From: Chryseobacterium sp. Tr-659
GTDB lineage: Bacteria; Bacteroidota; Bacteroidia; Flavobacteriales; Weeksellaceae
NCBI RefSeq assembly: GCF_011752975.1
Contig: NZ_VWWP01000004.1
Span: 290,654 to 354,653 of the forward strand
Reading direction: 5' to 3'
Length of the DNA: 64,000 bases
Of this stretch, positions 55,719-64,000 are shown piece by piece. The translations under genes and the position numbers were made by a program. How positions within the stretch are numbered: the stretch's first letter is position 1; each line of letters begins with the position of its first letter. The notes under the pieces were generated by a model, which was given only the letters and a program-made list of their open reading frames with translations, was not told where the DNA came from and ran no database searches.

Positions 55719-57215
55719 CTATTCCTGCATAATTTTATTCACTTCATTAAATTCATTTTCAATGGCCATATCCGGCTTATAGGTGAGTAATGAAACAATA
55801 ATGTTTGTGAGCAAAGAAAGTGTAAATCCTGGAATGATTTCATACCAGTCCTTCAATGGATGCTGAAGATATACCCATACCAATACGGTTATTCCTCCAA
55901 CCAGCATTCCTGCAAAACCTCCCTGCCAGGTTGTTTTTTTCCATAAAAGAGAAAGAAGAATGAGTGGTCCGAATGCTGAACCAAATCCTGCCCAGGCATT
56001 TCCCACCAGGTTCAGGATACTGTCTTTCGGATCTAGTGATAAAAGTACAGCAATAACAGCCACCAGTAATACGGAAAGCCTGCTGGCAATCAATAATTGT
56101 TTTGGTGTTGCTTTTTTATTCAGGAAAGCTTTATAGATGTCTTCCGTTAATGAGCTTGATGTTACCAGTAACTGGGAAGAAATTGTACTCATTACTGCCG
56201 CCAGAATAGCTGTCAAAAGAAATCCTGCAATAAAAGGATGAAATAATATACGGGAGAAATAAATAAAAATAGTCTCGGCTTCTGTTTTTGACCCGTCAAA
56301 TTTCATCATAGTCTGAAGATCAAACTTCTGCAGATAAGCAATTCCAACCAAACCAATTGCTAAAGCTCCGGCAACTGTAAAGATCATCCATGTGATCCCT
56401 ATTCTTCTTGCTTTGACAAGATCCTTTGGCTTATCAATCGCCATAAAACGAACCAGGATATGAGGCTGCCCGCAATACCCCAGACCCCAGGCCAATAAAG
56501 AGAGAATACTTACAGTGGTTGTTCCCCTGAACAGATCCAGATATTTAGGATCTTTGGCTTTAATCAATGAAAATGTTTCTCCAAGGCTTCCGATCTGAGA
56601 AATTGCTACAATCGGTACAATAACCAGAGCTAATACCATAATGGTTCCCTGCACAAAGTCTGTAAGGCTTACAGCCAGAAATCCTCCCAAAAATGTATAT
56701 AATACGACCACTAAACTGGTCAACAATAACCCTACGGTATAATCCATTCCGAAAGCAGACTCAAACAGCTTTCCTCCGGATACCATTCCTGCTGAAGTAT
56801 AAAGTGTAAAGAAGACCAGAATAAAAATGGATGAAGTGATCTTCAAAAGATGATTTTTATTTTTAAACCTGTTTTCAAAAAATACGGGTAATGTAATGGC
56901 ATTCTGCGCTACTTCCGTATAAATCCGCAACCTTGGCGCTACAATGATGTAATTAAGATAAGCACCTATCGTTAAACCTATTGCAATCCATGCGCTGGAA
57001 ATTCCGGAAAGGTACATTGCTCCCGGAACACCCATTAAGAGCCATCCGCTCATATCGGCTGCTCCTGCCGACAGTGCGGTTACTGCAGCTCCCATCTTTC
57101 TTCCTCCTATTAAAAATTCTTCCGAATTACTTGTTGATTTTCTATAAGAATATATGCCTATACCTATCATTAATAATAGATACAACCCCACAGAAATCCC
57201 TTCATATACTTGCAT
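55719..57215 (-). CDS. putP: Sodium/proline symporter
   Basis: A 498-residue inner-membrane protein of the solute:sodium symporter family with about 13 membrane helices. PutP-like motifs: TSNSEEFLIGGRKMG, SAGAADMSGWLLMGVPGAMY, the long AWGLGYCGQPHILVRFMAI block and LTAILAAVMSTISSQLLVTSS with the sodium-binding Ser/Thr. It should take up proline with Na+. It is monocistronic, transcribed away from the protease gene. Confidence 0.93.
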   Translation of the reverse strand: MQVYEGISVGLYLLLMIGIGIYSYRKSTSNSEEFLIGGRKMGAAVTALSAGAADMSGWLLMGVPGAMYLSGISSAWIAIGLTIGAYLNYIIVAPRLRIYTEVAQNAITLPVFFENRFKNKNHLLKITSSIFILVFFTLYTSAGMVSGGKLFESAFGMDYTVGLLLTSLVVVLYTFLGGFLAVSLTDFVQGTIMVLALVIVPIVAISQIGSLGETFSLIKAKDPKYLDLFRGTTTVSILSLLAWGLGYCGQPHILVRFMAIDKPKDLVKARRIGITWMIFTVAGALAIGLVGIAYLQKFDLQTMMKFDGSKTEAETIFIYFSRILFHPFIAGFLLTAILAAVMSTISSQLLVTSSSLTEDIYKAFLNKKATPKQLLIASRLSVLLVAVIAVLLSLDPKDSILNLVGNAWAGFGSAFGPLILLSLLWKKTTWQGGFAGMLVGGITVLVWVYLQHPLKDWYEIIPGFTLSLLTNIIVSLLTYKPDMAIENEFNEVNKIMQE

Positions 57216-57538
57216 ATCATTTTTTTTATGAAGTCGAATATAGCCATTTTTTAAGAAATATACAGATCGCTTTTTCTGAAAAATCAGTGTATAAATAAGA
57301 CCAACCTCTTTATTTAAAGGTTAAAATATTCAAAAATTTATTTTTATCACTACTAGTTGAAAAAAATCATTTTAATTTTTGCATTTTATAAAAAAAAGTG
57401 AAGTAAAATAAATAATTTATATAAAAATTAAATACAAATCAACAAATCAACAAACAACACCTAATTATTTTAACAAATCCGTTTTTTAATTCATAAATAA
57501 TTATATTTTTACAAACGTCAACACTAAAAAAAACAATT
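57216..57538. other. AT-rich divergent intergenic region
   Basis: About 320 bases between the divergent symporter and protease genes, expected to hold both promoters. No clear -7 box of the TAnnTTTG type, repeat or gene was recognised in it. Confidence 0.4.
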
Positions 57539-58423
57539 ATGAGAAATTTAAAAATTATTACACTCATTGCAGGAATTGCTTTATTGGGATCTTGCCAGAA
57601 AAATGAAGAGATGGACGTAAAGCAGCCGGAGCCGGAACAGCAGATCCATGCAATGGGAGCATTATTTGTGAATGAAACCACTTATGAATCTTTTGAAAAA
57701 GTAGATGTAGATGCTTTACTTTTAAAATACAAAGGAAAAAATGGAGCTTCTGCAAAAGTTGTTCCTTCAAGTTACTTTGTTTCCGGGCAGCCTGCAGTCG
57801 GAAATCAGGGAAAAGAAGGTTCTTGTGTAGGATGGGCTACAGCCTATGCGGCAGCAAGTATTCTTGAAGCCAATTTTAAAGGGATAACCCAGCCAAGAAG
57901 TCCGGAATATGTATACAATCAAATCAAGCAAGGATCTTGCGATGCAGGTTCTTATCCTAAAGATGCTTTAAACCTTATTAAAAATCAAGGGGTATGTAGC
58001 TTAACAGAAATGCCATATAATGATACCGAATGCAGTACTCAACCTAATGCTTCACAAAAAAATGCTGCGAGTACACATAAATTTATAAAATGGGCTACTG
58101 TAAGTAATTCCAATATTAATGATGTAAAGAACCTTCTAAGTATGAATCTTCCTGTAATCATTGGAATCACGGTGGATGAAGAAATCAAAAACCTTGCTAA
58201 TACAGGCTGGATATTGAAAAAACGTTCGGGGAAGGTTCTTGGAGGGCACGCAATCTGTGTAGTAGGATATGATGATGCGAAGCAAGCTTTTAAAATTCAA
58301 AATTCATGGGGAACTTCCTGGGCAGATAACGGATATTTCTGGATAGACTACAACTTCTTTGCTAAGAATGCCAGCTTTGGCGGAGGTGTTGTAAGAGAAA
58401 CATATGTAGCATATGTACAATAA
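57539..58423 (+). CDS. Papain-like (C1 family) cysteine protease lipoprotein
   Basis: A 294-residue lipoprotein: lipobox Cys19 (ALLGSC), a Glu/Gln-rich spacer, and a papain domain from about 80. The catalytic set is complete: Q90 in NQGKEGSC, Cys96, His237 in GGHAICVVGYDD and Asn255 in QNSWGTSWADNGYFWI. No classic propeptide is seen, so regulation differs from plant papains. The protein is probably surface- or periplasm-anchored and degrades proteins outside the cytoplasm. It is monocistronic with its own terminator. Confidence 0.92.
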   Translation: MRNLKIITLIAGIALLGSCQKNEEMDVKQPEPEQQIHAMGALFVNETTYESFEKVDVDALLLKYKGKNGASAKVVPSSYFVSGQPAVGNQGKEGSCVGWATAYAAASILEANFKGITQPRSPEYVYNQIKQGSCDAGSYPKDALNLIKNQGVCSLTEMPYNDTECSTQPNASQKNAASTHKFIKWATVSNSNINDVKNLLSMNLPVIIGITVDEEIKNLANTGWILKKRSGKVLGGHAICVVGYDDAKQAFKIQNSWGTSWADNGYFWIDYNFFAKNASFGGGVVRETYVAYVQ

Positions 58424-58443
58424 TAGGATAATAGAATAAAAAA

Positions 58444-58478
58444 CAATACCGGCATCATACGCCGGTATTATTTTTTAT
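58444..58478 (+). terminator. Terminator after the protease gene
   Basis: AATACCGGC (58445-58453) pairs with GCCGGTATT (58461-58469) around a 7-nt loop and is followed by ATTTTTT. Confidence 0.75.
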
Positions 58479-58615
58479 AATATAAGGTGCAGTAAATTTT
58501 AAAAGATTGTTTTATTCCCTTTATTTTCATTTATTTATATCAATTCCAAATAATTTTAATTTTCACCACTAATTATCATAAATATTTAATACTTTAGCTT
58601 AATAATTTGAAGCGA

Positions 58616-59497
58616 ATGGGAATACTCCTTAAACCGATTGATATTGTAGATGACATTTCACAAGAAGAATTCCGTGAAAAATATCTAAAGCCATGCAAGC
58701 CAGTGGTAATCAGAAATATGGCAAGAAAATGGCCTGCATATCAAAAATGGACCATGGAGTACATGAAGGAAGTGGTGGGCGACGTTACTGTTCCTTTGTA
58801 CGACAGCTCCAAGGCTGATCCTGCAGCCCCCATCAATACCCCAACAGCAAAAATGCAGTTTGGTGACTATGTAGACCTGATTCAGCGGGAACCTACGGAT
58901 CTCAGAATCTTTTTCTTTGATCCCATTAAATTTGCCCCTAAATTATTGGAAGATTATATCCCGCCAAAGAACCTGATGGGCGGATTTTTAGATAAATACC
59001 CAAGTATGTTTTTTGGAGGAAAAGGATCTGTAACGTTCCTTCATTATGATATTGATATGCCTCATATCTTCCATACTCACTTCAATGGAAGAAAGCATGT
59101 GCTTCTTTTTGAATATAAATGGAAATCCCGTCTGTATAAACTTCCTTATGCCACTTATGCATTGGAAGATTATGATATCGCCAACCCTGATTTTGAAAAA
59201 TTCCCGGCACTGGATGGTATTGAAGGTATTGAATGCTTTTTAGAGCACGGTGATACACTCTTTATGCCTACCGGATGGTGGCACTGGATGAAATATCTGG
59301 ACGGTTCATTCTCAATTTCTCTTCGTGCATGGGACAAAAGCTGGGCAGTAAAGGCACATTCATTATGGAATCTTGCTATTCAGCGTAATTTTGACAACTT
59401 TATGAAGGCCCGATACAAAAAAAGATATATGGACTGGAAAGAAAGAAAAGCTGTTGAAAAAGCCAATATCGCCTTGAAAAAAGGGCTTCCAAAATAA
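58616..59497 (+). CDS. Cupin-like JmjC-domain protein
   Basis: A 293-residue cytoplasmic protein of the cupin_8/JmjC type. The ATG at 58616 is preferred to a TTG three codons earlier. It begins with the family segment KPVVIRNMARKWPAYQKW. The iron-binding set is visible as H143-x-D145 (LHYDID) and H223 (PTGWWHWM), and GRKHVLLFE fits the 2-oxoglutarate-binding strand. These proteins are Fe(II)/2OG-dependent hydroxylases acting on proteins or RNA-associated targets; substrate unknown. It is monocistronic. Confidence 0.88.
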   Translation: MGILLKPIDIVDDISQEEFREKYLKPCKPVVIRNMARKWPAYQKWTMEYMKEVVGDVTVPLYDSSKADPAAPINTPTAKMQFGDYVDLIQREPTDLRIFFFDPIKFAPKLLEDYIPPKNLMGGFLDKYPSMFFGGKGSVTFLHYDIDMPHIFHTHFNGRKHVLLFEYKWKSRLYKLPYATYALEDYDIANPDFEKFPALDGIEGIECFLEHGDTLFMPTGWWHWMKYLDGSFSISLRAWDKSWAVKAHSLWNLAIQRNFDNFMKARYKKRYMDWKERKAVEKANIALKKGLPK

Positions 59498-59503
59498 ACT
59501 ATA

Positions 59504-59533
59504 AAAAATCCGGACTTTCTCCGGATTTTTTGT
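59504..59533 (+). terminator. Terminator after the JmjC gene
   Basis: AAAATCCGGA pairs with TCCGGATTTT (59520-59529) around a 5-nt loop and is followed by TTG. It sits 8 bases after the stop. Confidence 0.7.
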
Positions 59534-59710
59534 TTGGTTCCTGTCTTTTATTATACAGCTTCTTCATTCTCTTAAAATAACTGTATATATTCAAAATAAT
59601 GATGAGCTGTGCCGGGTTTCCCAGTGCAGTTTTTTATTGAAATCCTTTTGTATTAACAATTATTAAAAAAACCTTAATTTTCTCTTCAACTCACTCTCCA
59701 GGCAGACTTT

Positions 59711-59718
59711 TAATTTTG
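59711..59718 (+). promoter_or_regulatory. Bacteroidota -7 box before the TonB receptor
   Basis: TAATTTTG matches TAnnTTTG exactly, 29 bases upstream of the GTG start. No clear -33 TTG. Confidence 0.45.
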
Positions 59719-59746
59719 ATGAGTTTTTAATCTAATCAAAAGAAAA

Positions 59747-62557
59747 GTGAAGAAAGTTTTTACCTCTGTTTTGTTTTGTGCTTCCATTTTTTTCTATGCA
59801 CAAACCGGTTCTCTTACCGGAAATATCAATGACGATTCTAAAATTGCATTGCCGGGAGCGAAAATCTCCTTAAGCCCTGGAAATATCTATACCACTTCCG
59901 ATGAACATGGGAACTTTGTTTTTCTAAATGTTCCACCAGGAAATTATACCATGAAGATTGATTATCTGGGATATGGAACGCATGAGTATAATGTAATTGT
60001 TGAGTCTGAAAAAAATACCCGACAGAACATTGTTTTCGATAAAAAAGAAACATCTATTGCGGCTATCGTTGTTTCCGGAGCTACTTTGAAGAACCAGGCA
60101 AGGGCTTTAAACAAACAGAAAAATAATGCCAACATTACAAATGTGATCTCTTCAGACCAGATCGGACGTTTTCCTGATGCCAATATCGGAGATGCTTTGA
60201 AAAGGGTTCCGGGAATCACCATACAAAATGATCAGGGTGAGGCCAGAAACCTTATCATCAGGGGTCTCGCACCTAATCTGAACTCCGTTACCCTGAATGG
60301 AGACAGAATTCCATCTGCCGAAGGAGATAACCGTAATGTACAGATGGATCTTATTCCTTCTGACATGATCTCTACCATAGAAGTAAATAAAACATTAACT
60401 CCTGACATGGATGCAGATGCGATCGGCGGTTCTGTAAACCTTATTACCAGAGCTTCCCCGAACGGACAAAGAATTTCTGCAACACTGGCAGGTGGATACA
60501 ATCCGATTCGTGAAAAAGGAAATTATACTGCAGGATTTGTGTATGGAAACCGGTTTTTGGATAAGAAACTAGGTGCAGTATTTAGTTTTTCCTATAACAA
60601 CAACAATTTCGGTTCGGATAATATAGAACCTGTATGGAGCCAGGCCAATGATATGGCAAAGTCTGTTTACGTAAGCAAAATGGGTGTACGTTATTATAAT
60701 GAACACCGCATCAGACACAGTTTTGATCTTAATATGGATTATGAATTCAATTCAAAAAATAAGATCTATGCTTCTGCAATGTATAATTTCAGAAATGACA
60801 AGGAAAACAGATTTGCATTAGGCTATAAAATAAAACCGGTCTACAATACTGATGAAACTGAGATCACAGGCTGGAAAGGCAGCATCACAAGACAGAATAA
60901 AGGCGGTGATGCAGATAATGATAATACCCGTCTGGAAAAACAAAAAGTTCAGAACTATGCGTTAAGGGGTGAACATTTACTGGGATCTAAAGTAGATCTG
61001 GACTGGTCTATGAACTATGCCACCGCAAGCGAAGATAAGCCTCACCAAAGATATATAGAGTTTGAAAACAGCAAAATGAATTTCGCACCTGATCTTAGTG
61101 ATCCGGGAAAACCCATGTTCAATCTTCTTGCTCCGGATAATTTAGGCAGCTACAAATTGAGTGATCTTTCAGATGCCAACAGCTTTACACAGGAAAAAGA
61201 ATTTGGGGCAAAAGTGAATGTGCGGTTCCCTCTTTCTGTGATTGACGGACAGAAAGGGCGCCTTCGTACCGGTCTTCGTATGCGTTTGAAAGAAAAGGAA
61301 AGAAACAATGATTTCTATGCCTTTAATCCGGTTAATAATATGGGAAGCCTTCTCTCTGTACCCACAATAAATCTTGATGGCCATAACTTCCAGGCAGGAA
61401 ATTATGTTCCGGGAACTTTTGTTGATCCGTCTTATCTTGGGAGTCTGGATCTGTTCAATCCTGCCCTGTTCACTGGAAAGCTGAAACCAGAAAAGTATCT
61501 TTCAAGCAATTATAATGCAAAGGAACAGATTTATGCAGGTTATATCCGTTGGGATCAGGATTTTAATGATAAGCTGTCTATGATTGTAGGAGCCCGTTTT
61601 GAAACTACAAAAATTGACTATACCGGAAATTACGTTCTGAACGAAACAGATCTTGTAGGAAAGATCAATAATACGAATACTTATACCAACGTACTTCCTA
61701 ATATTTCCTTCAAATATGTTCCGGTACAGGACCTCGTGCTTCGTGCAGCATTTACTACGGCACTTGCCCGTCCTAACTATTACTCATTGGTTCCTTATCT
61801 TAACGTGATTTCAGAAGATGAGATTGTTTCCGCCGGAAATCCGAACCTGAAGGCCACTTATGCTTATAATTTTGATTTCATGGCTGAAAAGTATTTTAAA
61901 TCTGTGGGGATTCTTTCCGGAGGTATTTTTTATAAGAACCTGAACGATTTTATTTATACTTATTCCAAAAGAAATTATACGGCCAATGATTTTGCCAATG
62001 ATTTCGCCGGACAATCCAACCCTATCCCTGCCGGGGAAAGTAACTGGAAATTCACTCAGCAGCGTAATGGTGACAATGTTGATATTTACGGTTTTGAAGT
62101 AGCATTGCAAAGACAGCTTGATTTTATTCCGGGAGCATTCTGGAAAGGCTTAGGCGTTTATGTTAATTATACCTATACGAAATCCAAAGCAAAAGGAATT
62201 ACCAATGAAGATGGTGTGGAAAGAACAGATGTGGGACTTCCGGGTGCTGCTCCCCATATGTTCAACGGATCTCTTTCATGGGAAAACAAACGTTTTTCAG
62301 CCAGAGTGTCTATGAATTATGCTTCTCATTATATTGATGAACTGGGTGGAAATTCTTTTGACGACCGTTATTACGACAAGCAGTTCTTCCTTGATGCCAA
62401 TGCTTCTTATAAGATTACAAGCCAGCTGAGGATTTTCGCAGAAGCCAATAATCTGACGAATCAGCCGTTAAGGTACTACCAGGGAATTCAGAGCAGAACT
62501 TCCCAGGCTGAATATTACAGACCAAGGTTTACTTTAGGGTTAAAATTTGATTTTTAA
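59747..62557 (+). CDS. TonB-dependent receptor with carboxypeptidase-regulatory-like N-terminus
   Basis: A 936-residue outer-membrane receptor starting with GTG. Signal peptide to about 19 (LFCASIFFYAQ), a CarboxypepD_reg domain (about 20-105, GNFVFLNVPPGNYTMKIDY), plug domain (about 125-235, QIGRFPDANIGDALKRVPGI and DADAIGGSVNLITR), and a 22-strand barrel ending RPRFTLGLKFDF with terminal Phe. The plug style matches the TIGR01782 subgroup. The neighbour downstream is a phytase gene starting 4 bases after the stop, so it likely imports a product or ligand of phytate hydrolysis. Confidence 0.93.
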   Translation: MKKVFTSVLFCASIFFYAQTGSLTGNINDDSKIALPGAKISLSPGNIYTTSDEHGNFVFLNVPPGNYTMKIDYLGYGTHEYNVIVESEKNTRQNIVFDKKETSIAAIVVSGATLKNQARALNKQKNNANITNVISSDQIGRFPDANIGDALKRVPGITIQNDQGEARNLIIRGLAPNLNSVTLNGDRIPSAEGDNRNVQMDLIPSDMISTIEVNKTLTPDMDADAIGGSVNLITRASPNGQRISATLAGGYNPIREKGNYTAGFVYGNRFLDKKLGAVFSFSYNNNNFGSDNIEPVWSQANDMAKSVYVSKMGVRYYNEHRIRHSFDLNMDYEFNSKNKIYASAMYNFRNDKENRFALGYKIKPVYNTDETEITGWKGSITRQNKGGDADNDNTRLEKQKVQNYALRGEHLLGSKVDLDWSMNYATASEDKPHQRYIEFENSKMNFAPDLSDPGKPMFNLLAPDNLGSYKLSDLSDANSFTQEKEFGAKVNVRFPLSVIDGQKGRLRTGLRMRLKEKERNNDFYAFNPVNNMGSLLSVPTINLDGHNFQAGNYVPGTFVDPSYLGSLDLFNPALFTGKLKPEKYLSSNYNAKEQIYAGYIRWDQDFNDKLSMIVGARFETTKIDYTGNYVLNETDLVGKINNTNTYTNVLPNISFKYVPVQDLVLRAAFTTALARPNYYSLVPYLNVISEDEIVSAGNPNLKATYAYNFDFMAEKYFKSVGILSGGIFYKNLNDFIYTYSKRNYTANDFANDFAGQSNPIPAGESNWKFTQQRNGDNVDIYGFEVALQRQLDFIPGAFWKGLGVYVNYTYTKSKAKGITNEDGVERTDVGLPGAAPHMFNGSLSWENKRFSARVSMNYASHYIDELGGNSFDDRYYDKQFFLDANASYKITSQLRIFAEANNLTNQPLRYYQGIQSRTSQAEYYRPRFTLGLKFDF

Positions 62558-62561
62558 AATA

Positions 62562-63596
62562 ATGAAAAAGATAAAATATATACCGGCTGTTCTCATTTTT
62601 CCTTTTGTGATCAGCTGTACAGGGCAAAAACAATTAGCAGAGAAACTGAAACCAACGATTATTACTGAAACAGTTGTTCATGATACTGATGATCCCGCCA
62701 TATGGATTCATCCTCAGGATGCTTCAAAAAGCCTTGTCATAGGGACAGATAAAGATACTGATGGTGGTCTGTATGCCTTTGATCTTAACGGAAAGATTGT
62801 CAACAAAGTTTTAGGATTAAAACGTCCTAATAATGTAGATATTGAATATGGATTTGTTTTAAATGGGAAAAAAACAGACATTGCAGCCACCACCGAAAGG
62901 GAAACCAATAAAGTAAAACTATATTCACTTCCTGACCTGAAAGAAGTTGGCGAAATCTCGGTATTTGACGGAGAAACGGAACGCGGCCCAATGGGAATTT
63001 CCATGTATAAATCTGAATCAGGAGAAATTTATGCCATTGTAGGAAGAAAATCCGGTCCTGCTGACGGTTATCTCTGGCAATATAAACTTTCTGAAAAGAA
63101 TGGCTTCATTACAGGAGAAGTCATCCGTAAGTTTGGAAAATACAGCGGGTTAAAAGAAATAGAAAGTATTGCAGTGGATGATGAGGCAGGCTTTGTCTAT
63201 TATTCCGACGAACAGTTCGGGGTTCATAAATACTATGCAGATCCGCATAAAGGAAATGATGAACTGGCTGTTTTCGGGAAAGGTGATTTTAAATCTGATG
63301 TAGAAGGAATTTCGATCTATCCTACTTCTAAAAATACAGGATACATTCTTGTTTCTAATCAGCAGAATGATACATTTAATGTTTATTTAAGAGAAGATCC
63401 GGCCAAAGGAAGAATTGCAGAAATCCCTGTCTCTACTCTTGAAAGCGATGGTTCTGAAGTAACCCCTATTAATTTGGGTCCAAAGTTCCCTAAAGGAATG
63501 TTCGTAGCTATGAGCAATGGAAGAATATTCCATTTCTATGACTGGAGATTGATTGAAAAAAGAATTAAAGAAGCTTTAAAGACAGCTCAGAAATAA
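62562..63596 (+). CDS. Beta-propeller 3-phytase, lipoprotein
   Basis: A 344-residue lipoprotein: ATG at 62562 gives MKKIKYIPAVLIFPFVISC with lipobox Cys19. Phytase motifs: HDTDDPAIWIHP (about 42-53), GGLYAFDLNGK, LKRPNNVDIEYGF, ERGPMGISMYK and DDEAGFVYYSDEQFGVHKYY, the calcium-binding and substrate residues of the six-bladed BPP fold. It should release phosphate from phytate in the periplasm or at the surface. It overlaps no gene and follows the TonB receptor gene in one unit. Confidence 0.95.
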   Translation: MKKIKYIPAVLIFPFVISCTGQKQLAEKLKPTIITETVVHDTDDPAIWIHPQDASKSLVIGTDKDTDGGLYAFDLNGKIVNKVLGLKRPNNVDIEYGFVLNGKKTDIAATTERETNKVKLYSLPDLKEVGEISVFDGETERGPMGISMYKSESGEIYAIVGRKSGPADGYLWQYKLSEKNGFITGEVIRKFGKYSGLKEIESIAVDDEAGFVYYSDEQFGVHKYYADPHKGNDELAVFGKGDFKSDVEGISIYPTSKNTGYILVSNQQNDTFNVYLREDPAKGRIAEIPVSTLESDGSEVTPINLGPKFPKGMFVAMSNGRIFHFYDWRLIEKRIKEALKTAQK

Positions 63597-63691
63597 TATT
63601 TTCAGCCATTAAGATTGACAAGGTATTCTATTCATAATATTATCTCAAAAAGGATGATCTTGATACTTTATTAATCTTAATGGTTTGTTTA

Positions 63692-63806
63692 TTCTTAAAC
63701 GCAAAGCAGATTTTATTTTGAGCATATTTCAAGGAAGCTAAGAATGAATCGATTATAAATCGATGGATGAAGCCAACCGTTTATTTTCATGCTTATTCAG
63801 TGACAA
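63692..63806. repeat. Intergenic repeat, first tandem copy
   Basis: A 115-bp copy that begins TTCTTAAACGCAAAGCAG and ends at CAGTGACAA. Compared with the copy at 63885-64000 it differs by a few substitutions and one indel. It contains the potential hairpin ATCGAT-TATAA-ATCGAT. The 78-base spacer after it carries CTTTGCGTT (63851-63859), the inverse of AACGCAAAG at 63698-63706, so the whole unit can be seen as a 193-bp element with 9-bp inverted ends. Confidence 0.85.
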
Positions 63807-63884
63807 AGCCGCAACTCTTCGCTCTCTTTAATGATCAATTTTATGATGAACTTTGCGTTGGAAAATATAGAACAGAATAAGTTC

Positions 63885-64000
63885 TTCTTAAACGCAAAGC
63901 AGATTTTATATTGAGCTATACTTCAAGGAAGCTAAGAATGAATCGATTATAAATCGATGGATGAAGCCAACCGTTTATTTTCATGCTTATTCAGTGACAA
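63885..64000. repeat. Intergenic repeat, second tandem copy (cut by window end)
   Basis: A near-identical copy of 63692-63806 starting 193 bases later. The unit runs off the end of the window, so the array may continue. No ORF is present in either copy. Confidence 0.85.

Noticed and set aside
63692..64000. CRISPR array
   Set aside because: Units are 115 bp with a 78-bp spacer, not 25-50-bp repeats with similar-length spacers, and no cas genes are near.

Overview
The window looks like chromosomal DNA of a Chryseobacterium-type flavobacterium (Bacteroidota, Weeksellaceae). The signs are low GC with AT-rich spacers, TAnnTTTG-type promoter boxes, almost no Shine-Dalgarno sequences, a type IX secretion (T9SS) sorting domain, GLPGLI, TonB-receptor and RHS/DUF6443 families, and YbhGFSR-like efflux genes. 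This assignment is inferred from gene content, not from a marker gene. No rRNA, CRISPR array, complete insertion sequence or prophage was seen. One tRNA (Ser, anticodon UGA) is present.

Region 1 (1-15 kb) is metabolic. It has an aldehyde dehydrogenase tail, an AraC regulator, metE, an Lrp-type regulator and a long minus-strand run: prpB-prpC-prpD (2-methylcitrate cycle), then mmsA, an acyl-CoA dehydrogenase, 3-hydroxyisobutyryl-CoA hydrolase, 3-hydroxyisobutyrate dehydrogenase and enoyl-CoA hydratase (valine to propionyl-CoA). Two cobalamin riboswitches are readable on the minus strand, one before metE and one before prpB. Both lead into B12-independent routes, so the simplest reading is that B12 switches off MetE and the methylcitrate/valine unit together.

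Region 2 (15-22.3 kb) is an export operon: TetR regulator, TolC-like outer membrane protein, HlyD-like lipoprotein, two separate ABC ATPases and two ABC-2 permeases. An identical TTAATCAAATGATTAA palindrome precedes both the regulator and the pump genes and is a strong operator candidate.

Region 3 (22.4-34.4 kb) is accessory. It holds a YdeI-type protein, a duplicated acidic SUKH-like protein, a VOC protein, and a minus-strand cassette of a T9SS-sorted repeat protein, a 1168-residue partner, a 1153-residue RHS protein with a JAB-like C-terminal toxin candidate, and an overlapping small lipoprotein that is the likely immunity protein.

Region 4 (34.4-49.3 kb) holds mostly envelope and surface genes. 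A 40-bp perfect palindrome and a 57-codon ORF overlap-coupled to a penicillin-binding-type serine hydrolase come first, then a TTR-like protein, an LRR protein, a glycine-zipper lipoprotein, two small HTH proteins ahead of a thrombospondin-repeat surface protein and a smaller partner, a Na+/H+ antiporter, HxlR/SDR/pirin genes, and a GLPGLI protein with a small cysteine-rich secreted peptide.

Region 5 (49.7-64 kb) contains tRNA-Ser, stress and housekeeping singletons (DinB, TPR, YciI-like, P-loop kinase-like, LLM oxidoreductase, PutP), a papain-like lipoprotein protease, a JmjC/cupin protein, and a TonB-dependent receptor followed by a beta-propeller phytase. A structured intergenic repeat family appears as one diverged copy near 51.7 kb and as two near-identical tandem copies at the right edge.
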